Positions 1 to 5,169 of a stretch of DNA of 7,618 bases are shown in pieces. The first letter of the stretch is position 1. The number at the start of each line of letters is the position of its first letter. Source of the DNA: Spirochaetales bacterium (lineage in GTDB: Bacteria; Spirochaetota; Spirochaetia; SPDA01); the NCBI GenBank assembly GCA_004525155.1, contig SPDA01000075.1, positions 1-7,618 of the forward strand, read 5' to 3'. The position numbers and the translations under genes were made by a program. The notes under the pieces are model-generated. The model ran no database searches. It was not told where the DNA came from and saw nothing but the letters and a program-made list of their open reading frames with translations.

Positions 1-1
1 C

Positions 2-157
2 ATAGAAACGATTCAGATGCACCGTTATGTATCCCACAGGAAGGCCGCGGAGGAACTAGGTTATAAACCGCGCCCCTTCGCCCAAACGGTGAAAGACACC
101 ATTGCCTGGTTTGAACAGGCCGGCAGACTGAAGCTGAGCGGTAAACGGCATGGATAA
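2..157 (+). CDS. C-terminal fragment of an NAD-dependent epimerase/dihydroflavonol-reductase-like protein (5' end outside window)
   Basis: The frame is open from the left edge to a TAA at 155-157 and gives the last 51 residues of a protein. The segment contains the pattern RKAAEELGYKPRP, followed about 15 residues later by DTIAWFEQAG. This matches the C-terminal end of extended short-chain dehydrogenases of the NAD-dependent epimerase / dihydroflavonol-4-reductase / HpnA type, where a conserved lysine-alanine helix, an 'ELGY.P.P' turn and a 'T..WF...G' helix close the substrate domain. The Rossmann fold and catalytic YxxxK would lie upstream, so substrate and exact subfamily cannot be told. 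The stop overlaps the start of the next gene by 8 bases (ATGGATAA), so the two are very probably co-transcribed and translationally coupled. Family call is fairly safe; function is not. Confidence 0.7.
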   Translation: METIQMHRYVSHRKAAEELGYKPRPFAQTVKDTIAWFEQAGRLKLSGKRHG

Positions 158-950
158 TCGCTTTTTCAGGAATTACGGTCCCCGGGCCATGGTCATCGGG
201 GGCAGCCAGGGAATCGGCAGGGCTTTTGCCCTGGCCTGCGCTGCACGGGGTCTTGATGTGATTATAACAGGCAGAAGGCCCGCACCTCTTGAGGATGTCA
301 GGAAGGAGATCGAGGCAGGGTCAGGTGTTTCCTGTTCTGTTATCGTCTGCGATATGACAGAGGAAGGCGCGGCAGAGCAGCTTGAAGAACGGACAAAAGG
401 TCTTGAAATCGGTCTGGTAATTTACAATGCCGCTGACACCTGGGTGGGCCCATTTCTCGAGGAACCTTTCGAACACTGCGGAAGGATCATCAATGTAAAC
501 TGCAGGGGGGTGCTGGAGATCATGCACCGTTTCGGGAAACGTTTCACGGAAAAAGGCAGGGGAGGATTCATTCTCATGTCCAGCATGAGCGGGCTTCAGG
601 GAACACCTCTGGTGGCGGCCTATGCCGCTACAAAAGCCTTTATCCGTGTGCTCGGAGAAAGCCTGTGGGAGGAATTTCTACCCTTCGGTGTCGATGTGCT
701 GACCTGTATAGCCGGAGCCATCAGGACGCCGAATTACCTGGCGACAAAACCGGAAGAATCCGGAGCCCTGGTCCCCGAAATGGCGCCGGAAACAGTGGCG
801 GAAAAGGCACTTGCGGGTCTAGGCAGGAAACCCTCGCTTATACCGGGTGTTCTCAACAATCTGGCCGGCTTTCTGATGGGGCGGCTGCTTAGCAGAAAGG
901 CCGCGGTCCGATTTATCGCCGGAAACATGCACAGGCAATACCGCATGTAG
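150..950 (+). CDS. Short-chain dehydrogenase/reductase (SDR), classical type
   Basis: This 266-residue protein has the marks of a classical SDR. A glycine-rich nucleotide-binding turn GGSQGIG lies at residues 17-23. NAAD at 93-96 stands where the family usually has NNAG. Asn115 follows in the 'NVN' strand, the catalytic serine is Ser145 in MSSMSG, and the catalytic pair is Tyr158/Lys162 in YAATK. The Ser-to-Tyr spacing of 13 is canonical. Arg42-Arg43 after the second strand suggest NADP(H) rather than NAD(H). Residues after 'GAIRTP' (189-194) form the variable substrate lid and a hydrophobic C-terminal helix region (about 234-247). The start at 150 has only a weak ribosome site and overlaps the preceding gene by 8 bases, which suggests coupling with that epimerase-like gene. 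The pair could serve one lipid, sugar or polyketide-like reduction pathway, but the substrate cannot be read from sequence. No hairpin terminator is evident after the stop. Confidence 0.85.
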   Translation: MDNRFFRNYGPRAMVIGGSQGIGRAFALACAARGLDVIITGRRPAPLEDVRKEIEAGSGVSCSVIVCDMTEEGAAEQLEERTKGLEIGLVIYNAADTWVGPFLEEPFEHCGRIINVNCRGVLEIMHRFGKRFTEKGRGGFILMSSMSGLQGTPLVAAYAATKAFIRVLGESLWEEFLPFGVDVLTCIAGAIRTPNYLATKPEESGALVPEMAPETVAEKALAGLGRKPSLIPGVLNNLAGFLMGRLLSRKAAVRFIAGNMHRQYRM

Positions 951-982
951 CTTGCCCGGCATACATCGATAAAGGCAAACGG

Positions 983-1012
983 GTTACATGTTTTTTTTTA
1001 AACCGTTATACT
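983..1012 (+). promoter_or_regulatory. Sigma-70-type promoter with a T9 tract in the spacer, ahead of the lipoprotein gene
   Basis: The 110-base gap after the SDR gene contains GTTACA (983-988, 4 of 6 to TTGACA), an 18-base spacer and TATACT (1007-1012, 5 of 6 to TATAAT). Transcription would begin near 1019-1020. The spacer holds nine consecutive T at 991-999, followed by AAA. The promoter is assigned by eye. Its location just before an excellent ribosome site and at the head of a close-packed gene cluster supports it. Confidence 0.5.
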
Positions 1013-1019
1013 TTATCCA

Positions 1020-1035
1020 GTGGTCTTGCGGCCAC
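1020..1035 (+). other. Hairpin at the predicted 5' end of the lipoprotein mRNA
   Basis: GTGGTC (1020-1025) pairs with GGCCAC (1030-1035) around a TTGC loop: six base pairs, one of them G-U. It falls exactly where the transcript should start if the promoter at 983-1012 is right. A stem at the extreme 5' end often protects mRNA from decay. It has no T run after it, so it is not a terminator. It is short enough to be chance. Confidence 0.3.
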
Positions 1036-1048
1036 ACCATCATATACC

Positions 1049-1056
1049 AGGAGGAG
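1049..1056 (+). promoter_or_regulatory. Strong ribosome binding site for the lipoprotein gene
   Basis: AGGAGGAG contains the full AGGAGG core (1049-1054), six bases before the ATG at 1061. It is one of the best Shine-Dalgarno sites in the window. It fixes this start codon and suggests high translation of the first gene of the cluster. Confidence 0.85.
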
Positions 1057-1060
1057 TTGC

Positions 1061-1825
1061 ATGAAAAAACAGTCAACGGCATTGTTTTTAACAGCAGTGC
1101 TGCTCATGGGAATGTGGTCCTGTGCATCATCCGGAAAAACAACAAAAGTACCCAAGGACGCTCTACCTTTGCAGGCAAGGGAGGTGCTGGCGGCAGGTGA
1201 CATCCTGATCCCGGCTATCGAAATAATTTCGTTACTAGACAAGGATATTTCGGAAAACGCGGTTTGGAGCATCGTGGAAGAAGTCAACAGCGATCCGAAT
1301 CTCGTGCTGTACTGGATAGACTCCATGAACCAGCGTGTAGCTTCCCTGTCCAAAGATTCGGCCATCGTAAACGGATCCGTCGTTTTCGCCAAGTACTCGC
1401 TCAAGCGCACCGCTCTGGCTATGAAAAAAGCGGCCCGTTCCGGAGAGGCGAAAAAAGCCGCGGAAGAAGTCGAAAAGGATGAAGATCTGATCCTTACGGA
1501 GGAGGAAAAACAGGCCTTAAGCGAGAGGAAAAATGAATTTTCCACCGACGAGCGGAAGGAACTGAAAAACTGCTTCATCTACCTCGCCTGTTCCACCGCA
1601 GCCCTGGTCAATGTTCCCATAAAGGGGAAGGAAATAATCGACCAGGCCGCCTCCATTGTGAACAATCCGTCCTCGCTCGGTGCCAGCGCGCTGGAAGTTC
1701 CCAAACTGGTGAGCCAGCTCAAATCAATCATCGACAATACCTCCAACGCAGTCAGGGAAACTCCGGATGTTGTAAAGAACCTGGCCGCGAACATCGAAAT
1801 ACTGAAGGCGGTACTTGCGGAGTAG
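1061..1825 (+). CDS. Predicted lipoprotein of unknown function, mostly alpha-helical
   Basis: The 254-residue product starts with KK, a hydrophobic stretch (residues 7-18) and Cys21 in the context GMWSC-ASSG. This is a lipoprotein signal peptide with a relaxed lipobox (Trp at -2, Met at -3), as is common in spirochaetes. The mature protein would begin at Cys21 and be lipid-anchored to the inner or outer membrane. The rest looks helical: a moderately hydrophobic helix region at 40-125, a highly charged Lys/Glu segment at about 122-168, then a second helical half with Cys171 and Cys177. I recognise no domain family. It is the first gene of a close-packed set: its stop is one base before the ATG of the DUF362 gene, so it probably works with the exported redox-type proteins downstream. 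An accessory or anchoring role is only a guess. Confidence 0.75.
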   Translation: MKKQSTALFLTAVLLMGMWSCASSGKTTKVPKDALPLQAREVLAAGDILIPAIEIISLLDKDISENAVWSIVEEVNSDPNLVLYWIDSMNQRVASLSKDSAIVNGSVVFAKYSLKRTALAMKKAARSGEAKKAAEEVEKDEDLILTEEEKQALSERKNEFSTDERKELKNCFIYLACSTAALVNVPIKGKEIIDQAASIVNNPSSLGASALEVPKLVSQLKSIIDNTSNAVRETPDVVKNLAANIEILKAVLAE

Positions 1826-1826
1826 C

Positions 1827-2762
1827 ATGAAACAGGAAGAAAAGATATCCAGACGGGAATTCTTAGGCAGGCTTGCGGGTGCAGGCGCGGCTGCGGCAGG
1901 GGCTGTGCTCCTTGGTTCCGCGGGGAAACTTTTTGCCCAGGACAGAAGCGGACAGTATCCGGACCTGGTGGCGGTAAGAAACGGCGAGCCGGGACAGATG
2001 TTCGACAGCGCCATTGCGGCCCTCGGCGGAATGGCCGGATTCGTGAAAAAGGGCGCCAGGGTAGTCATCAAGCCCAACATGGCCTGGGAGAGGGAAGCTG
2101 AAACGGGCGCCAATACCAATCCCCAGCTCGTCGGGCGCATCGTGGAGCATTGTTTTAACGCCGGCGCTTCGAAGGTGTATGTCTTTGACCACAGCGTCTC
2201 CTACTGGAAAAATTGTTACAGGGTGAGCGGTATCGAAAAGGCCGTAAAAGACGCGGGAGGACAGACTGTACCGGCGGACACGGAAGGGTATTACGAAAAA
2301 GTAAAAATCCCCGGAGCCTCCATGCTTAAGGAATTGAAGGTGCATGAACTTATCCTCGAGTCGGACGTATTCATCAATGTACCCGTTCTCAAAGATCATT
2401 CGAGCACAAGAATAACCATGGCCATGAAAAATCTCATGGGAACAGTCTGGGACAGGAGCTGGTATCACCGGTACGGGCTTCATCAGTGTATCGCGGAGTT
2501 CTGTCTGTTCAGGAAGCCGGATTTGAATGTTTTGGATGCCTACCGAATAACCTTGCGGAACGGCCCGTCCATGGCGCAGCTTAAGGATACGGAACTTAAA
2601 AAAAACCTGGTTGTTTCCCGGGATATCGTGGCGCTGGATACCGCCGGCACCCTTATTTTCGGCGAGAAGCCGGAACGTATAGGATACATCGTCCAGGCCT
2701 CGCAGAATAATATCGGAACCATGAATCTTGATTCACTGAATATTAAACGCCTGGCCCTATGA
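1827..2762 (+). CDS. Tat-exported DUF362 family protein
   Basis: The product is 311 residues from the ATG at 1827, which has GGAG at 1819-1822. An in-frame TTG at 1815 would add four residues and is less likely. It opens with a twin-arginine signal peptide: SRREFLG at residues 8-14, an Ala/Gly-rich hydrophobic core to about 32, and probable cleavage after Ala37 (LFA-QD). The mature part carries DUF362 hallmarks: VVIKPN at 79-84, an 'N.NP.LVG.IV' helix at 96-106, NVPVLKDH at 184-191, the signature ITMAMKNLMG at 196-205, and a late 'DAYR...NGP' at 237-247. DUF362 proteins are uncharacterised and often occur fused to or beside 4Fe-4S proteins. This one has only four scattered cysteines after the signal (109, 130, 221, 226) and no ferredoxin motif. 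The iron-sulfur part seems to be supplied by the next gene, which it overlaps by four bases (ATGA). Tat export implies folding, perhaps with a cofactor, before transport. Confidence 0.85.
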   Translation: MKQEEKISRREFLGRLAGAGAAAAGAVLLGSAGKLFAQDRSGQYPDLVAVRNGEPGQMFDSAIAALGGMAGFVKKGARVVIKPNMAWEREAETGANTNPQLVGRIVEHCFNAGASKVYVFDHSVSYWKNCYRVSGIEKAVKDAGGQTVPADTEGYYEKVKIPGASMLKELKVHELILESDVFINVPVLKDHSSTRITMAMKNLMGTVWDRSWYHRYGLHQCIAEFCLFRKPDLNVLDAYRITLRNGPSMAQLKDTELKKNLVVSRDIVALDTAGTLIFGEKPERIGYIVQASQNNIGTMNLDSLNIKRLAL

Positions 2763-4498
2763 GTCCTGAAAAGATTAAAAGCCGGTTTAAACGCCGGCTT
2801 CCCCTGCTTCGCGCCGTACCCGGAGTGCTTGTCGGACTTTTCTGCATGCTTCTGTTTTTCTGGGTGCAGCCCCTGGCAAAAGCGTATACCTATACCGCAG
2901 CTTTTCAGCTGGTGCCGGCATTCTTAAGCCTCTTAAGCGGTGTAAGTCTGCTTTCCGCGGCGGGGTTTATAATCATTCTCACGCTGACCCTTGTGTTCGG
3001 GAGAGTGTACTGTTCCTGGCTCTGTCCCCTCGGCCTTTTTCAGGATTTTTTCGGTCTGTTCCGGAGAAATAGCGGCAAAAAGAAAAAGCCCTTTGTGCCG
3101 GTTCCTTTCTGGCTTAAGACTGGAATTCTTTTTATCACGGTGATTTCGGTGCTTGCCGGAACCTTTGCAGTAATTTCCCTGCTGGAGCCTTTCAGTATAT
3201 TCGGCAGGGTGGTTTCCCACACCCTCAAACCTGTCCTCATTTCGGGCAACAACGCTCTTGCGGAGATTCTCAACCGGCAGCATGTGTATGCACTGATTCC
3301 CCTCCGCCTCCAGACAAAAAGCGCAGCTGTCCTTGCCCTGGGGGCGGGATATCTCCTGTTTTTAGCGCTGACGGGTGTATTCTGGGGCAGGTTTTACTGT
3401 GCCGTCATCTGCCCCGCGGGCACGTTCCTCGGGCTGTTCGCCAGGTTCTCCCTGAAAAAATTCTCGATTGACAAAAAGATCTGCACACGCTGCGGCGTCT
3501 GTGAATACAACTGCCCGACACGGTGCATAGACAGTAAACGATACGCCATTCGGGCTGACCAATGCACCGCCTGTTTCCGCTGTTTCAGGCTCTGTCCCGA
3601 AAACGCCGTGCTCTACGGCAGGCGGGAAAAATCATTCCGTGTGAAAACAGGGCCGGCAGCCGCGGGGAGCTCTGCAGGCTCAGTTACTGAGGCGGGAGGA
3701 GAAATTTCAACCTCCGTCCCCGAAAAAGCCCTCATGAGCCGCGGGAAATTCCTCCGCATGACCCTGGCAGGCGCCGGATTTCTTGCCGGAGCCGCTGCTG
3801 TTCCAGCAGGCAGTTTCGTGCGCAGAGCTTTGATACTTCCGGACCCGGCCGGGGAAGCGGGGATGAGCGCTACTCCGCCGGGATCCACGAATCTTGCTAA
3901 ATTCGTAAGCAGGTGTACCGCCTGCCATGCCTGTGTGAATGTATGCCCTACCAGAGTGCTGCAGCCTGTTATTGCCGGTTACGGGTATCACGGCCTGCAG
4001 CAGCCGCGTATGGATTACACCACCGGTTATTGCGAATATGAATGCATGAGGTGCCTGGATGTCTGCCCAACCGACGCGATCCGGCCTCTGCCCCGGCCGG
4101 AAAAAAAACTGACAAGGATCGGGTATTCAATTTTCGAAGAGCCCCGCTGTGTGGTCCATACGGAGCATAGGGACTGCGGCGCCTGTGCCGAGGTGTGCCC
4201 GACCCACGCCGTTTACATGAAATTCCGGGGAATTGCCAACCTTGAAATTTCTCCGGACATAAAAGTGGCTGGCGGACTTTTTTTCCCCGTGCTGGCCCGG
4301 GATTACTGCATCGGCTGCGGGTCCTGTGAATACGCCTGCCCTGTACAAAAAATAAAGGCAATCCGGGTAATTCCGGTAAAGGTGCATGAAACAGCTCTTT
4401 TCCCCATACCGCGGGAAACCTGGAAACCTCCGGCGGAGGACGAAACAGGGGACGGAGGCGCAGTTCAGGAGGAAGGAAGCGGGGATTTCCCTTTCTGA
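2759..4498 (+). CDS. NapH-NapG-like fusion: polytopic membrane protein with six probable 4Fe-4S cluster sites
   Basis: This 579-residue protein appears to join two electron-transfer subunits. The N-terminal half resembles NapH/MauN: a basic start, hydrophobic segments at about 18-38, 52-80, 121-141 and 188-208, and two CxxxCP motifs (Cys85/Cys89 and Cys214/Cys218). Two ferredoxin sites follow, Cys242-245-248-252 and Cys269-272-275-279. A Gly/Ala/Ser linker (about 297-320) leads to a Tat-like segment, SRGKFLRM at 327-334, plus a hydrophobic stretch to about 350. The C-terminal half resembles NapG: cysteine sets at 386-389-392-396, 425-429-432-436, 464-473-476-480 and 517-520-523-527. The eight-residue gap in the third set is close to what I recall for NapG. 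By helix count the first two clusters would be cytoplasmic and the last four periplasmic. NapG/NapH pass electrons from quinol to periplasmic reductases. No reductase or cytochrome is in this window. There is no Shine-Dalgarno site; the start lies in a 4-base overlap with the DUF362 gene, implying coupling. The tail (558-579) is acidic. Confidence 0.85.
   Translation: MSPEKIKSRFKRRLPLLRAVPGVLVGLFCMLLFFWVQPLAKAYTYTAAFQLVPAFLSLLSGVSLLSAAGFIIILTLTLVFGRVYCSWLCPLGLFQDFFGLFRRNSGKKKKPFVPVPFWLKTGILFITVISVLAGTFAVISLLEPFSIFGRVVSHTLKPVLISGNNALAEILNRQHVYALIPLRLQTKSAAVLALGAGYLLFLALTGVFWGRFYCAVICPAGTFLGLFARFSLKKFSIDKKICTRCGVCEYNCPTRCIDSKRYAIRADQCTACFRCFRLCPENAVLYGRREKSFRVKTGPAAAGSSAGSVTEAGGEISTSVPEKALMSRGKFLRMTLAGAGFLAGAAAVPAGSFVRRALILPDPAGEAGMSATPPGSTNLAKFVSRCTACHACVNVCPTRVLQPVIAGYGYHGLQQPRMDYTTGYCEYECMRCLDVCPTDAIRPLPRPEKKLTRIGYSIFEEPRCVVHTEHRDCGACAEVCPTHAVYMKFRGIANLEISPDIKVAGGLFFPVLARDYCIGCGSCEYACPVQKIKAIRVIPVKVHETALFPIPRETWKPPAEDETGDGGAVQEEGSGDFPF
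2779..2800 (+). other. GC-rich hairpin just inside the coupled iron-sulfur gene
   Basis: AAGCCGG (2779-2785) and CCGGCTT (2794-2800) form a perfect seven-base-pair stem with an eight-base loop, TTTAAACG. It begins 20 bases after the start codon of the NapH-NapG-like gene, which itself lacks a Shine-Dalgarno site. No T run follows, so it is not an intrinsic terminator. It could slow or tune translation, or be a processing site between the two messages. It lies in codons 7-14. Confidence 0.4.
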
Positions 4499-4504
4499 GT
4501 GTCC

Positions 4505-4533
4505 TTGACAATACAATACGTCGGTGATAAACA
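4505..4533 (+). promoter_or_regulatory. Promoter ahead of clpP-purC
   Basis: A perfect -35 box TTGACA (4505-4510) lies just after the iron-sulfur gene. It is followed at 17 bases by TAAACA (4528-4533), a weak -10 box, with an upstream TG (4525-4526) that would make it an extended -10. An alternative -10, GATAAA at 4526-4531, would leave a spacer of only 15. I see no CIRCE or CtsR-type heat-shock operator here. No terminator separates it from the upstream gene, so read-through is possible. Confidence 0.5.
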
Positions 4534-4542
4534 GGAGAAGGT

Positions 4543-4548
4543 AAGGAG
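4543..4548 (+). promoter_or_regulatory. Ribosome binding site for clpP
   Basis: AAGGAG ends six bases before the ATG at 4555. This supports that start over a second in-frame ATG three codons later (4564), and so includes the whole acidic N-terminus in the protein. Confidence 0.75.
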
Positions 4549-4554
4549 ATTGCA

Positions 4555-5169
4555 ATGAATCCAATGCTTGAAGACGAAGACGATGACGAAAAGGAAGAAA
4601 AGGAAGGTAAATCCGGACAGGACGGGGATCAGTTCCTTCAGAAATTTCTTAAAACGAGGACCATTCTCCTCACAGGTGAAATAAACAAGACCCTGGGAGA
4701 AAAAATAATCCGCCAGCTGCTTCTGCTGGAAGATATGAATGACGAACCCATAAAAGTATTCATAGACAGCCCCGGCGGGGATGCGGATGCGGGGTTTGCC
4801 ATATTCGATATGATGAGGTTCGTCAAACCTGATGTTTACACTATCGGTATGGGGCTGGTGGCAAGCGCAGCTGCCATTATCCTTCTCGCGGCGCCCCGAG
4901 AAAGACGCCTGAGCCTGCCGAATGCGCATTATCTCATTCATCAACCCTTGAGCGGTATGAGGGGAGTGGCGACGGAAATAGAGATTCATGCAAGGGAACT
5001 GGAAAAACTGCGCCAGAAGATAAATGTGCTGATAGCTGAGGAAACGGGTCAGAAGATCGGTAAGGTAGAACAGGACACGGACAGGGATTTCTGGATGAAC
5101 GCCGAGGAAGCCATCGATTACGGCCTTATCAAGGGCATCATAACGGGAAGGGCGGAGCTTGTGATTTGA
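4555..5169 (+). CDS. clpP: ATP-dependent Clp protease proteolytic subunit, ClpP2-like paralogue
   Basis: The product is a 204-residue ClpP, normal length for the family. Catalytic residues are visible: Ser104 in GLVASAAA, His129 in YLIHQP and Asp178 in TDRDFW. The SPGG loop is at 72-75, the handle helix region around 139-165 is intact, and the fold runs to the end. The residue after the active serine is Ala rather than the Met of E. coli, as in mycobacterial ClpP2. ClpP forms a 14-subunit chamber that degrades proteins fed by ClpX, ClpA or ClpC in the cytoplasm. Two things are odd. Residues 5-26 are very acidic (EDEDDDEKEEKE and on), and the usual axial-loop segment is missing before 'FLKTRTILLTGEI'. 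Tyr60/Tyr62 of the E. coli ATPase-docking pocket (mature numbering) align with Lys68 and Phe70. No clpX is nearby, which fits a second ClpP. The stop overlaps the purC start. Confidence 0.93.
   Translation: MNPMLEDEDDDEKEEKEGKSGQDGDQFLQKFLKTRTILLTGEINKTLGEKIIRQLLLLEDMNDEPIKVFIDSPGGDADAGFAIFDMMRFVKPDVYTIGMGLVASAAAIILLAAPRERRLSLPNAHYLIHQPLSGMRGVATEIEIHARELEKLRQKINVLIAEETGQKIGKVEQDTDRDFWMNAEEAIDYGLIKGIITGRAELVI

Noticed and set aside
952..999. Possible intrinsic terminator for the SDR gene: TTGCC/GGCAA (952-956, 974-978) before the T9 run
   Set aside because: The stem is only five pairs with a 17-base loop, and the T run begins 12 bases after it instead of directly. The T run fits better as part of a promoter spacer.
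1006..1578. Minus-strand open frame of 190 codons, rich in Ser/Phe, opposite the lipoprotein gene
   Set aside because: The Ser/Phe richness is the mirror of Lys/Glu-rich codons on the plus strand. The plus frame has a strong ribosome site and a lipoprotein signal.
1815..1826. TTG at 1815 as the start of the DUF362 protein
   Set aside because: It would add only four residues, and GGAG at 1819-1822 points to the ATG at 1827.
1863..2483. Minus-strand open frame of 206 codons opposite the DUF362 gene
   Set aside because: It is antisense to a gene with clear Tat and DUF362 motifs, and the translated protein shows no domain or signal.
3969..4511. Arg/Pro-rich minus-strand open frame opposite the cysteine-rich domain
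   Set aside because: Composition is typical of an antisense shadow of GC-rich codons, and the plus strand encodes regular 4Fe-4S motifs.
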